64,000 nucleotides of DNA from Bosea sp. 685 (GTDB lineage: Bacteria; Pseudomonadota; Alphaproteobacteria; Rhizobiales; Beijerinckiaceae), in the NCBI RefSeq assembly GCF_031884435.1, contig NZ_CP134779.1, positions 930,001-994,000 of the forward strand. The letters run 5' to 3'. Every line of letters starts with the position of its first letter. Positions within the stretch are counted from its first letter, which is position 1. Below, in pieces: positions 9,085-17,172 of the stretch. The notes under the pieces are model-generated. The model was given only the letters and a program-made list of their open reading frames with translations, did not search any database and had not been told where the DNA came from. A program made the position numbers and the translations under genes.

Positions 9085-9152
9085 CGGCAACACTTGTCGA
9101 GCTAAAGCGTTATCGAAGTTATTTTCCATCGGTCAGGCTGATCACGCCCTGA
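9081..9152 (+). pseudogene. Stub of a VapC-type toxin gene
   Basis: A GTG overlapping the antitoxin stop (GTGA) opens a 23-codon frame beginning VTATLVE. PIN toxins usually begin with a few residues, then LVDxNVLLD. Here the likeness stops after LV and the frame ends at 9152. I read this as the surviving first codons of a toxin gene whose remainder was lost, with bolA now following at once. Only about seven residues support the homology. Confidence 0.4.
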
Positions 9153-9173
9153 AAGCGCGGCCAGAGGGCGGTG

Positions 9174-9446
9174 TCACGCCTCGCCGGGACCGCGCGCCAC
9201 GATCGCCAACGCATGCACGCCATCCGCCAATTCCTGCGCCAATGCGGCGTTGACCATGCGGTGACGCTCCAATCGGCTCTTGCCGGAAAAGGCTTCTGAT
9301 ACGATATCAACCCTGAAATGCGTCTCGCCACCTTCGCGCCAACCACCATGGCCCTGATGCTGGTGCGATTCATCGATCACCTTCAAGCGCTGCGGCGACA
9401 AGGCGCTTTCCAGCTTCTTGGTAATCCGTTCAGCCATTGCGGTCAT
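9174..9446 (-). CDS. bolA: BolA-family protein
   Basis: 90 residues, the typical BolA length. It has the SHQHQGHGG loop, the FRVDIVSEAFSGKSRLERHRMVNAAL helix-turn region and a conserved C-terminal VHALAIVA strand. BolA proteins pair with monothiol glutaredoxins to bind a 2Fe-2S cluster and affect iron handling and morphology. The histidine in ERHRMVN is the conserved cluster ligand. It is divergently oriented from the J-domain gene with a 97-base shared promoter region, an arrangement common in alphaproteobacteria. The first ATG is used; a second in-frame ATG lies three codons later. Confidence 0.92.
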   Translation of the reverse strand: MTAMAERITKKLESALSPQRLKVIDESHQHQGHGGWREGGETHFRVDIVSEAFSGKSRLERHRMVNAALAQELADGVHALAIVARGPGEA

Positions 9447-9543
9447 GATCGCGACATTCTTCCGGTCGTCATAGGGGGGATTGGCTGGTGCATGTTGCGC
9501 CGCACTTGCCGGTTCCGATTGCGCGTCTCATAACCGTTCGAGC

Positions 9544-10158
9544 ATGAACTTCAACTCACGCCTTTTCGACCGTATCAGGATTGGCCCTTCCGAGGCGGAA
9601 GCGGTCGAGGAATCCGATGCGCACCGCTGCGACCATGCCGGCTGTTCCCGGGTGGGCGAATTCCGCGCGCCCCAGGGGCGTGGCCGCGAGGGTAAGTTCT
9701 TCCTGTTCTGCATGGAGCATGTGAAGGCCTACAACGCGACCTATAATTATTTCGCCGGCATGGATGACGAGGCGCTGGCCGCCTACGCCAAGCAGGAGGA
9801 GATCGGCCATCGGCCGACATGGAAGCTCGGCGTCAACTCCAAGGCGGCGCGGATGGCGCAGCGCGGGCGCGTGGCGGGTGGCGGTGAGGCCGATGTGCAG
9901 GACGGCTTCAACATCTTCGGCTCCCGGCGCGCCCAGGAGGCGGCCAATCCGGAACCGCGCGTCGGCGTCGTTGCCAGGAAGGCGCTCGAGGCTCTCAACC
10001 TTGACATCACGGCCGATTCCGCCGCGATCAAGGCGCGCTACAAGGAACTGGTGAAGCGCTTCCACCCCGACGCCAATGGCGGCGACCGCTCGCGGGAAGG
10101 CACGCTTCAGGAGATCCTGAAGGCCTATCAGCAATTGAAGACGGTAGGGATGGTTTAG
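9544..10158 (+). CDS. J-domain (DnaJ-like) protein, alphaproteobacterial
   Basis: 204 residues. A C-terminal J domain (about residues 140-204) contains the HPD tripeptide in KRFHPDANGGDRS, the signal that stimulates DnaK ATPase. The N-terminal half carries CDHAGC and an FCMEHVKAYN stretch that could bind a metal. The ATG at 9544 was chosen over 9481 because MNFNSRLFDRIRIG is the familiar start of this family. The protein is an Hsp70 co-chaperone with unknown clients. It sits beside bolA, as in many relatives. Confidence 0.88.
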   Translation: MNFNSRLFDRIRIGPSEAEAVEESDAHRCDHAGCSRVGEFRAPQGRGREGKFFLFCMEHVKAYNATYNYFAGMDDEALAAYAKQEEIGHRPTWKLGVNSKAARMAQRGRVAGGGEADVQDGFNIFGSRRAQEAANPEPRVGVVARKALEALNLDITADSAAIKARYKELVKRFHPDANGGDRSREGTLQEILKAYQQLKTVGMV

Positions 10159-10160
10159 GG

Positions 10161-10294
10161 TGTCATCCCGTGCGCGCTGCGGCACGAAGTGACGCGGCGC
10201 AGACACGGGACCGCGCGACGAGAAGGCGCCCTGTCCTGAAAACGGTCCCGCATCTGCGCAGCAGCATTGCATGCTGCAGCGCGTGCGAGATGAC
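10161..10294. repeat. Imperfect palindromic intergenic element
   Basis: The gap between the J-domain gene and ecm is almost entirely an inverted repeat. The left arm starts GTCATCCCGTGCGCGCT, and the right arm is its near-complement ending AGATGAC (14 of 17 outer bases pair). Such GTCAT...ATGAC palindromes are common dispersed elements in this bacterial group. It may also end transcription for the two convergent genes. Confidence 0.6.
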
Positions 10295-10299
10295 AGGAG

Positions 10300-12306
10300 C
10301 TACCGCCCCTTCGCCGCCAGCCCCGCGACATCGGCAATAATGCCGTCGAGCGCGAAATCCTTCGGCGTGTAGACCGCGGCCACCCCCATATTGCGCAGGG
10401 CGTTCTCGTCATCGGGCGGGATGATGCCGCCGACCACGACGGGGGTGGTCATGCCCGCGACGCGCAGGCGCGCCGTGACGTCACGCACCAGCGGCAGATG
10501 CGAGCCCGAGAGGATCGACAGGCCGATGATGTCGGCGTCGGTCTCCTGGGCCTGCGCCACGATCTCCTCGGGCGTCTGGCGGATGCCGCCATAGCTCACC
10601 GCCATGCCGGCGTCGCGGGCGCGCACGGAGATCTGCTCGGCACCGTTGGAATGGCCGTCGAGCCCCGGCTTGCCGACAAGGAAGCGCGGCGGGCGGCCGA
10701 GCTTTTCGGTGGCGCGGGCGACCGCTGCCTTGACCGTGGCGAGGCCTGCATCGTCGCCGAGCTTGGTCGTGTCCACGCCTGTCGGGGCGCGGTACTCGCC
10801 AAAGATCTCGCGCAGGGTCTGGGCCCATTCGCCGGTGGTGACGCCGGCCTTGGCGCAGGCGATCGAGGCCGGCATGACATTGCGCGTTTCCTTCGCCGCG
10901 GAGGCCAGTTCCGCCAGCGCGGCTTCCGCAGCCTTGGCGTCGCGGGCCGAGCGCCAGGCCTTGAGCCGGCCGACCGCCTCCAACTCGACCGAATCCGGCA
11001 CGGTCACGACATTGCCTTCGCCGGCCGAGAGCGGGGAGGGCTCGCTATTGGTGAATTTGTTGACGCCGATGACGATCTGCTCGCCGCGCTCGATCGCCTC
11101 GATCCGGCGGGCGCCGTTCTCGACCAGCGCTTGCTTCATATAGCCGGTTTCGATCGCCGCCAGCGCGCCGCCCATGTCGTCGATCTTCGCCAGCTCCTCG
11201 AGCGCTGCCGCCTTGAGATCGGCGACCTTGGCGTCGATCACGGTTGAGCCGTCGAAGATGTCGCCGAATTCGAGCAGGTCGGTCTCATAAGCCAGCACCT
11301 GCTGCATGCGCAGCGACCATTGCTGGTCGAAGGGGCGCGGCAATCCCAGCGCCTCGTTCCAGGCCGGGAGCTGAACGGCCCGGGCGCGCGCCTTCTTGGA
11401 AAGCGTCACGGCCAGCATCTCGATCAGGATGCGGTAGACGTTGTTTTCGGGCTGGGGCTCGGTCAGGCCCAGCGAATTGACCTGCACGCCATAGCGGAAG
11501 CGGCGCATCGCCTCATCCGCGACGCCATAGCGGCCAAGCGTGATCTCGTCCCAGAGCTCGACGAAAGCCCGCATCTTGCAGAGCTCGGTGACGAAGCGCA
11601 TGCCGGCATTGACGAAGAACGAGATGCGCCCGACGACCTCGGGGAACTCCTCGGCCGAGACCTCCGGCCGGGCGCGGATCGAATCCAGCAGCGCGATCGC
11701 GGTCGCCAGCGCGAAGGAGAGTTCCTGCACCGGCGAGGCGCCGGCCTCCTGCAGATGGTAGGAGCAGACATTGGTCGGGTTCCATTTCGGCAATTCTCGG
11801 GCCGTGAACACGACGATGTCGGTGGTGAGCGCCATCGAGGGGCGCGGCGGGAAGACATAGGTGCCGCGCGAGAGGTATTCCTTGACGAGATCGTTCTGGG
11901 TCGTGCCCTGCAAGGCGTTACGGGCCGCGCCCTGCTCATCGGCCACCGCGATATAGAGCGAGAGCAGCCAGGCCGCCGTCGCGTTGATCGTCATCGAGGT
12001 GTTCATCTGCGCGAGCGGGATATCGGCGAACAACGCCCGCATATCGCCGAGATGGCTGATCGGCACGCCGACCTTGCCGACCTCGCCGCGCGCCAGCACA
12101 TGGTCGGGATCGTAGCCGGTCTGCGTCGGCAGGTCGAAGGCGACGGAGAGGCCGGTCTGCCCCTTGGCGAGGTTGTTGCGGTAGAGCCTGTTGGATTCCG
12201 AGGCGTCGGAATGGCCCGCATAGGTGCGGAAGATCCAAGGTTTGTCGCGTGGCGTGGGCTTGTCGCGCTGCGCCGTCTGCTGGCCGTCGGGCTTCGTCGC
12301 GGTCAT
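10300..12306 (-). CDS. ecm: Ethylmalonyl-CoA mutase (coenzyme B12-dependent)
   Basis: 668 residues, interconverting ethylmalonyl-CoA and methylsuccinyl-CoA in the ethylmalonyl-CoA pathway for C2 assimilation. The N-terminal TIM-barrel carries FDLPTQTGYDPDH and TYVFPPRPSMALTTD. WNPTNVCSYHLQEAGASPVQEL fits Ecm/MeaA better than methylmalonyl-CoA mutase, which has a different residue run there. The C-terminal cobalamin domain has GLDGHSNGAEQI (the DxHxxG base-off motif) and IIGLSILSGSHL. The ATG at 12306, after GGGGAAA, was chosen over a longer frame. No cobalamin riboswitch is apparent upstream. Confidence 0.85.
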   Translation of the reverse strand: MTATKPDGQQTAQRDKPTPRDKPWIFRTYAGHSDASESNRLYRNNLAKGQTGLSVAFDLPTQTGYDPDHVLARGEVGKVGVPISHLGDMRALFADIPLAQMNTSMTINATAAWLLSLYIAVADEQGAARNALQGTTQNDLVKEYLSRGTYVFPPRPSMALTTDIVVFTARELPKWNPTNVCSYHLQEAGASPVQELSFALATAIALLDSIRARPEVSAEEFPEVVGRISFFVNAGMRFVTELCKMRAFVELWDEITLGRYGVADEAMRRFRYGVQVNSLGLTEPQPENNVYRILIEMLAVTLSKKARARAVQLPAWNEALGLPRPFDQQWSLRMQQVLAYETDLLEFGDIFDGSTVIDAKVADLKAAALEELAKIDDMGGALAAIETGYMKQALVENGARRIEAIERGEQIVIGVNKFTNSEPSPLSAGEGNVVTVPDSVELEAVGRLKAWRSARDAKAAEAALAELASAAKETRNVMPASIACAKAGVTTGEWAQTLREIFGEYRAPTGVDTTKLGDDAGLATVKAAVARATEKLGRPPRFLVGKPGLDGHSNGAEQISVRARDAGMAVSYGGIRQTPEEIVAQAQETDADIIGLSILSGSHLPLVRDVTARLRVAGMTTPVVVGGIIPPDDENALRNMGVAAVYTPKDFALDGIIADVAGLAAKGR

Positions 12307-12491
12307 GGCGTTTCCCCGTATTGCAGAGCAATCTGAATGTTGCACTGCGGCGAAGATAGCGCCAGAGCCGCGGCGATGTCCCCCTCGACGTTAGGCGGAC
12401 GAAAATTTGGCGCGGGCGCGTCCGGTTTTCATGGAAACGCGCTGCCTCCCGGTGTCCTGCCCAAAATCCGCGCCGGCCAGAGGCCGAGCGC

Positions 12492-13409
12492 TTATCGCGG
12501 CGAAAGACTGCTTTTGATCTCGGAGGATGACGGCAGAAGCGCCGCCAGGCGCCGGTCGACCTTGGGAGGAGCGACGAAAGCGCGCTTGAGCTTGGGCAGA
12601 TCGAGATCGAGCGGCCGGTCCGGCGGCAGCCGCACATTCTTGACCAGCATCACCGCGGGGGTATCGAGCGCGAGCGTCTTGGGCGCGGGCGCCTCGAACG
12701 CAGGCGTCTTGGGTGCGAAGGCCAGCGGCGCGGATGCGAAGGAGGTGGAAGCGACGGGCGTGGCCGTTGCAACAGGCGCCGGCGCGGAGGCTTCCGCCAC
12801 CTGGAATGCCGGCTCCTCGATGCGCCGCCGCTCGGGCCGCTCGCCCTTCACGTAGAAGGCGTTGCCGCCGGCGACCGTCATGTAGTGCATGTTGGTGTAG
12901 CCGAAGCGCAGCCCGGCTGTGTGGAAATGCTTGGCCGATCCGATCGTCTCGTTGCGGCGGCCGTTGAGGATGTCCTCGGCGATGGCCTCGATCTTCGGCA
13001 GGGTCTTCTCCGTCATCGGGCGCGTCAGGACGCCGGAGGCGAACTGGCGCGGAGCCCCGACCACGCCGCAGATCGTCTCAGGGTATCGCGGCGATTCGAT
13101 CCGGTTCATCACGACCGTGCCGACGCCGAGCAGGCCCGATTCGCTCGACCGGTTCGATTCGAAATACATGGCCCGGACCAGGCAGTCCTTTTCGCGAGGA
13201 TCGGCCTTCGCCAGGGCGACGGCGCGCTTGCGCGCGGCAGCCGGCTCCTTCGTCGCCGGCGCGGTGACCGCAGCCGTCTCGACGGGCGAGAGGCTGCAGG
13301 CGCCCAGAGCCGGAGCCAGCAGCGAAATCAGAAGCGGGATCGATCTACTGCCGCGGCGGGCAACTCCGTGGGAGCGGAGACCATGTGCAGCAATTGCGAT
13401 CCGCTTCAT
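12492..13409 (-). CDS. SleB-like cell-wall hydrolase, probable lipoprotein
   Basis: 305 residues. After a basic N-terminus comes a hydrophobic segment ending LGAC, a fair lipobox that would anchor the protein to a membrane. The central part (about residues 70-190) is a Hydrolase_2 (SleB/CwlJ-type) domain. It includes CLVRAMYFESNR, VVMNRIESPRYPETICGVV and SAKHFHTAGLRFGY, with the glutamate of YFE as the likely catalytic acid. The last third is an Ala/Pro-rich linker plus a basic tail. The ATG at 13409 follows AGGAG. A perfect CtrA-type site lies about 80 bases upstream, suggesting cell-cycle control. Confidence 0.85.
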   Translation of the reverse strand: MKRIAIAAHGLRSHGVARRGSRSIPLLISLLAPALGACSLSPVETAAVTAPATKEPAAARKRAVALAKADPREKDCLVRAMYFESNRSSESGLLGVGTVVMNRIESPRYPETICGVVGAPRQFASGVLTRPMTEKTLPKIEAIAEDILNGRRNETIGSAKHFHTAGLRFGYTNMHYMTVAGGNAFYVKGERPERRRIEEPAFQVAEASAPAPVATATPVASTSFASAPLAFAPKTPAFEAPAPKTLALDTPAVMLVKNVRLPPDRPLDLDLPKLKRAFVAPPKVDRRLAALLPSSSEIKSSLSPR

Positions 13410-13823
13410 GCGGTAACTCCTGGGTTCGGGATCCTGAATTGCCGTATGCGGCGCAGCGGGATCGCGGGCAAGGAAACCCATAACCCTTAACAGAAAGTTA
13501 ATCCGGAAAGGAAGGGCAGAGGCAGGAAAGGGAGTTCCGGCGGCGCTTTCTTCCGACGATAATTTCGCTAAGATATTATTATCAAACGAAAATACTGAAG
13601 CTCGGAGCGGCGGGATTTCGTCCGCTCTGCCGTGTATGCCGCGTTGGAAAGGCGAGACATTCCTGCCAGTGAGAAGCGCCGAGCCGGCTGCCATGGCTGC
13701 CGCTTCACCGGAAACCGATCGCGGGCCGAGTTCTGGATAACGGCGTGGCCCCCCTGACAACCGACCGGCCTCCGGAGCGCTTTTTGACCAAAGCCGATCG
13801 CCGTTGTGGGCTTGTCGCGCGCT
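13410..13823. other. 414-base intergenic region upstream of the cell-wall hydrolase
   Basis: No convincing gene is seen. The left part is the leader and promoter of the minus-strand hydrolase gene and holds the CtrA-type site at 13487-13501. An AT-rich patch at about 13560-13600 is the least GC-rich DNA nearby and could be promoter sequence. I see nothing recognisable in the rest. Confidence 0.5.
13487..13501. promoter_or_regulatory. CtrA-type binding site (TTAA-N7-TTAA)
   Basis: TTAACAGAAAGTTAA is an exact TTAA-N7-TTAA match to the alphaproteobacterial CtrA consensus, and the outer five bases on each side are self-complementary. It lies 78-92 bases upstream of the ATG of the cell-wall hydrolase gene. 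This is a plausible position for control of a peptidoglycan enzyme needed at division. Binding is inferred from the sequence alone. Confidence 0.6.
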
Positions 13824-14309
13824 TCAATTCCCCGCGCGGGGCAGGCGAGGCAGGGGCATGAACTCGACGCCCTCTTCATGCAGCATCCTGGCGTCGTCGG
13901 GTGTCGCCTCGCCATAGATGGCGCGGCCGTCGCTCTCGCCGTGATGGATCTTGATCGCCTCCTCGGCGAAGCGCTTGCCGACATTCTCGGCGTTCTCGGC
14001 GACATGCTTGTGCAGGGCCACAAGCATCTCCCGGAAGGCGATCTCCTTCTCGCCCATCAGGGCGACCGGAGCCGGCGCGGCGGGGGGCTCCGTCGTGGCG
14101 GCTGCAACGTCGGTTCCATCCGCGCGAATCTGCGACGCACGATCGGTCCGCGCGACATTTGGCGCCATGATCGCGCGCTCGACCTTCGGGCTGTCGCAGA
14201 CCGGGCAGGACACAAGCCCGCGCTGCGCCTGGTCCTCGAAGCTCGCCGAGGTCGAGAACCAGCTTTCGAAGTCGTGGGCGTTGTCGCAGATGAGGGCGTA
14301 ACGGATCAT
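13824..14309 (-). CDS. DUF1178 family protein
   Basis: 161 residues. The N-terminal zinc-ribbon-like part has CDNAHDFESWF near residue 8 and a second pair, CPVC, near residue 35. The rest is an alanine-rich linker and the conserved C-terminal block EMLVALHKHVAENAENVGKRFAEEA, ending DARMLHEEGVEFMPLPRLP. These are hallmarks of DUF1178, a widespread alphaproteobacterial family of unknown function. It usually lies, as here, close to glutaredoxin and ComF genes. No catalytic role can be assigned. Confidence 0.85.
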   Translation of the reverse strand: MIRYALICDNAHDFESWFSTSASFEDQAQRGLVSCPVCDSPKVERAIMAPNVARTDRASQIRADGTDVAAATTEPPAAPAPVALMGEKEIAFREMLVALHKHVAENAENVGKRFAEEAIKIHHGESDGRAIYGEATPDDARMLHEEGVEFMPLPRLPRAGN

Positions 14310-14424
14310 GTCAGTGCGAGGGACCGGTGCTGAATTCCATCCCCAGCACGTAAGCCCTTACGAGCCCTTTGCAAGCGGCCTCTCTTGGCAAGTGGCTTTC
14401 CCGCCAAGTGGCCCAGCTTGCGCC

Positions 14425-14682
14425 TCACGCCGCGAGCAGCTTGTCGAGCTCTCCGCGCGAGTCGAGCGCGTGCAGATCGTCGGAACCGCCGACATGGGTG
14501 GTGCCGATGAAGATCTGCGGCACCGAGGTGCGCCCGCGCGCCTTGGCCGTCATCGCCTGGCGCAGCTCCGGCTTGCCGTCGACATCGATTTCCTCGAAGG
14601 CGACGCCCTTCTTGCTCAGCAGCGCCTTTGCCGACTGGCAATAGGGGCACCAGGAGGTGGTGTAGATCGTGACGGGCGGCAT
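14425..14682 (-). CDS. grxC: Glutaredoxin 3 (GrxC)
   Basis: 85 residues, the standard GrxC length. The dithiol active site CPYC is at residues 12-15, the cis-proline follows in TSVPQIFI, and the GSDDLHALDSRGELD helix forms the glutathione site. The protein reduces disulfides and glutathione-mixed disulfides in the cytoplasm. It lies 115 bases from the DUF1178 gene and 106 bases from comF on the same strand, a conserved alphaproteobacterial neighbourhood. Confidence 0.93.
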   Translation of the reverse strand: MPPVTIYTTSWCPYCQSAKALLSKKGVAFEEIDVDGKPELRQAMTAKARGRTSVPQIFIGTTHVGGSDDLHALDSRGELDKLLAA

Positions 14683-14722
14683 GGAGTGACCTTCGTGGAT
14701 AATGCGCTGCGCTTTATTTAGT

Positions 14723-14769
14723 GCATCGGCCCGAAAAGGGGAGTCCGGTTCTTCGGAAGAAGCCGATGC
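14723..14769. repeat. Dispersed palindrome between comF and grxC
   Basis: GCATCGGC at 14723-14730 pairs perfectly with GCCGATGC at 14762-14769 across a 31-base loop that includes CCGAAAAGG. The following CAAAGAGCTACAGCT words are shared, in opposite sense, with the element near 6190. The two are probably members of one dispersed intergenic family. A hairpin here could stop comF transcription. Confidence 0.5.
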
Positions 14770-14788
14770 GAAATCAAAGAGCTACAGC

Positions 14789-15670
14789 TCACGCATCCGT
14801 CACCACCCGGGCGAAGGTCAGCACGTCGACCTGGGCCGCGCCCGCGCGCAGCAGCGCACGTGCCGAGGCGTTGACGGTCGAGCCCGTGGTCAGCACATCG
14901 TCGATCAGCAGGATGCGCCGCCCCGCGATCCGCGGCCGCGCGGCGAGAGGAACCTTGAACGCGCCCTGCAGATTATCTGTGCGCTGCGCCCGCGTCAGCC
15001 CGACCTGCTGTCGCGTGCGCTTGACCCGCGCCAGCAGGCTCGGCGCGAGCGGGACGCGGCTCTGCCTGGCGACGACATCGGCCAGCGCTGCCGCCTGGTT
15101 GAAGCGCCGGCTCCAGAGCCGGGTGCGATGCAGCGGCACCGGCACGATCATCTCGGCCTCCCCAAGCAATTCGCGCCCGGCCTGCGTCATCATCCGGCCC
15201 AGTGTCAGCGCCAGTTCGAGCCGGTCGTCATATTTCAGCCTGTGCACCAGTTCGCGCGCGGCACCGTCGAAACGGCAGACCGCGCGTGCCTTGCGGAAGG
15301 CTGGCGGGTCGGCGATCGCAGCCGGCGAGAGCAGGCCTGCGCCGAGATCGACCGCGAAAGGCGTGCCGAGCCGCTCGCAGAAGGGGCGCTCGATGAAGCC
15401 GATGCCGGCCCAGCAGGTGGGGCAGAGGGCCTGCGCCTCCCCGGTCGCGGCATGGCAGGCGATGCAGCTCGGCGGATAGACGATGCCGAGCGCGGCATTG
15501 AGCCCGGCGCGCAGCGCATGGCGGCCTCCAGCGAGAAGGCGGGCGCGCAATCCCGGTCTCCCGGGCAGAGGCTCGGCGGTGTCGATGGTCTCCAAACAGG
15601 CCTCCGGGGAGGAAATCCTTCCGGCGATGGCAGGGGCGCACCTCGCGCCCCTGCCATTCCACTCTGTCAT
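14789..15670 (-). CDS. comF: ComF-family phosphoribosyltransferase-fold protein
   Basis: 293 residues. The N-terminal part has a zinc-finger-like pair (CIAC near residue 68, CPTC near residue 83). The C-terminal half is a type I phosphoribosyltransferase fold with the PRPP loop ILLIDDVLTTGSTVNA at about residues 250-265. In competent bacteria ComF acts in the cytosol on incoming single-stranded DNA. In proteobacteria without a competence apparatus its role is unclear. The ATG at 15670 gives a longer N-terminus than most homologues, so an internal start is possible. Confidence 0.85.
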   Translation of the reverse strand: MTEWNGRGARCAPAIAGRISSPEACLETIDTAEPLPGRPGLRARLLAGGRHALRAGLNAALGIVYPPSCIACHAATGEAQALCPTCWAGIGFIERPFCERLGTPFAVDLGAGLLSPAAIADPPAFRKARAVCRFDGAARELVHRLKYDDRLELALTLGRMMTQAGRELLGEAEMIVPVPLHRTRLWSRRFNQAAALADVVARQSRVPLAPSLLARVKRTRQQVGLTRAQRTDNLQGAFKVPLAARPRIAGRRILLIDDVLTTGSTVNASARALLRAGAAQVDVLTFARVVTDA

Positions 15671-15782
15671 GCCTATCTGAGCCTTGTCGAATGCCGATGC
15701 CGCCGGGCGCGGGCGCGTTTTCTGGGCGTTCGGTCGCTAGTCAAACCATGCGGCGTCAGCCGCGATCCGAAGGATCACTCCG

Positions 15783-16892
15783 ATGAGCCAATCCAGCTCT
15801 GCCAGGCCTGCCTTGTTCACGCCGCTTCGCCTCGGCGACATCGAAATCAGGAACCGCGTCGTCATGGCGCCGTTGACGCGCAATCGCGCGACGCGTGGCA
15901 ATGACGCCCCCAATGATCTGAATGTCGAATATTACCGCCAGCGCGCCGGCGCCGGGCTGATCATCACCGAGGGCACGCAGGTTTCGCAGCAGGGGCAGGG
16001 CTATGTCTGGACGCCGGGCCTGTACAGCCAGGCGCAGATCGCCGGCTGGAAAGCCGTGACCGACGCCGTCCATGCGCAAGGTGGCAAGATCATCGCCCAG
16101 CTCTGGCATGTCGGCCGCGTCAGCCATGTCTCGCTGCAGCCGGGCGGCCAGGCTCCGGTCAGCCCGTCGCCGATCACCGCCAAGACCAAGACCTATATCG
16201 AAAGCGGTTTCGCCGAGGTCTCGCCCCCGCGCGAGCTGGCGCTGGCGGAAATTCCCGCGATCATCGGCGAGTTCGTCACAGCCGCCGAAAACGCCAAGGC
16301 CGCCGGCTTCGACGGCGTCGAACTGCACGGCGCCCATGGCTATCTGATCGACCAGTTCCTGCGCGACGATTCCAACAAGCGCAGCGATGCCTATGGCGGC
16401 TCGATCGAGAACCGCGTGCGCTTCGCGCTCGAGGCTGTCGCTGCGGTGTCGAAGGTGTTCGGCAAGGGCCGCGTCGGCATCCGCATCTCGCCGGTCAGTC
16501 CGGCCAATGATGCGCGCGATTCCGACCCGCAGGCGCTGTTCACCTATCTGGTGACGAAGCTCAGCGAACAGGGCATCGCCTTCATCCATGTCGTCGAGGG
16601 CGCGACGCGCGAGGCGCGCGACTATCTGCCCTTCGACTATGGCGCGCTGCGGCGGGCCTTCAAGGGCGGCTATATCGCCAATAACGGCTTCAACCGCGAG
16701 CTCGCCATCGAGACGGTCGAAAAGGGCGAGGCCGACGCCATCGCCTTCGGCCGGCTCTTCATCGCCAATCCCGATTTGGCCGCGCGATTGGAGCGCAACG
16801 CCCCGCTGAACGAGCCGGATGTCGCGACCTTCTACGGTGGCGATGCCAAGGGCTATACCGACTATCCCGCCTTGGCCGACAAGGCGGCCTGA
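15783..16892 (+). CDS. Old Yellow Enzyme family FMN oxidoreductase (NemA-like alkene reductase)
   Basis: 369-residue TIM-barrel flavoprotein. It opens with LFTPLRLGDIEIRNRVVMAPLTRNRAT, the typical OYE start, and carries the FMN/substrate elements AQLWHVGRVSH and GVELHGAHGYLIDQFL. The latter resembles the HGAHGYLxxQF signature with the substrate-binding His pair. DDSNKRSDAYGGSIENR and the C-terminal AFGRLFIANPDL phosphate loop complete the fold. The enzyme reduces activated alkenes, nitro compounds or N-ethylmaleimide with NAD(P)H. The physiological substrate is unknown and it appears to be a single-gene unit. Confidence 0.92.
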   Translation: MSQSSSARPALFTPLRLGDIEIRNRVVMAPLTRNRATRGNDAPNDLNVEYYRQRAGAGLIITEGTQVSQQGQGYVWTPGLYSQAQIAGWKAVTDAVHAQGGKIIAQLWHVGRVSHVSLQPGGQAPVSPSPITAKTKTYIESGFAEVSPPRELALAEIPAIIGEFVTAAENAKAAGFDGVELHGAHGYLIDQFLRDDSNKRSDAYGGSIENRVRFALEAVAAVSKVFGKGRVGIRISPVSPANDARDSDPQALFTYLVTKLSEQGIAFIHVVEGATREARDYLPFDYGALRRAFKGGYIANNGFNRELAIETVEKGEADAIAFGRLFIANPDLAARLERNAPLNEPDVATFYGGDAKGYTDYPALADKAA

Positions 16893-17023
16893 CCAGCCGG
16901 GCGCGGCCTCAACTGGCTCCGCGGCGACGGTCATGAGCCGTCGCCGCGAATTCCTTGCGGGCCATGCGCAAAAACAGTTGCAGAGCGGCCGCAGCCCGAT
17001 TACACAGCAGCCCTTGCCGCGCT

Positions 17024-17098
17024 GCTCCCATCGTCTAGCGGTTAGGACGTCGCCCTCTCACGGCGAAAACTGGGGTTCGATTCCCCATGGGAGCGCCA
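17024..17098 (+). tRNA. tRNA-Glu (anticodon CTC), integration target
   Basis: The acceptor stem is GCTCCCA/TGGGAGC, the D-arm region is TCTAGCGGTTAGGA, the anticodon loop is CTCTCAC with anticodon CTC, and the T-arm is GGGGTTCGATTCCCC. The discriminator is G and CCA is encoded at 17096-17098. The gene is intact. Its 3' part, from 17050, is repeated at 35683, so an element has integrated into this tRNA gene and restored its 3' end. Confidence 0.95.
17050..17098 (+). repeat. attL: 49-bp core shared with attR
   Basis: Runs from the T before the anticodon stem to the CCA end of tRNA-Glu. It is identical to 35683-35731, and the flanking bases differ on both sides (G versus T before, C versus T after). 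Integration within the anticodon-arm half of a tRNA gene is the usual choice of tyrosine integrases. Confidence 0.95.
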
Positions 17099-17124
17099 CC
17101 ACTTAGGCTCTATAGGCACTTAGC

Positions 17125-17147
17125 TTGCCTACAGGTCTTGCCTACAG
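17125..17147 (+). promoter_or_regulatory. Left arm-type integrase sites (two TTGCCTACAG boxes)
   Basis: TTGCCTACAG occurs at 17125-17134 and again at 17138-17147, 13 bases start to start, between attL and the integrase ATG. The same pair with the same spacing occurs near the right end. Paired decamers flanking the crossover core are what a lambda-type integrase needs for arm binding. They also overlap the likely integrase promoter and could autoregulate it. Confidence 0.65.
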
Positions 17148-17172
17148 GCGATCGTCGCAGCTAGTTTGCGGC

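Noticed and set aside
12307..12491. Cobalamin riboswitch before ecm
   Set aside because: No recognisable B12-box sequence or conserved stems in this short gap.
13410..13760. Extension of the cell-wall hydrolase frame
   Set aside because: It crosses the CtrA box and leader; the lipoprotein signal begins at 13409 after AGGAG.
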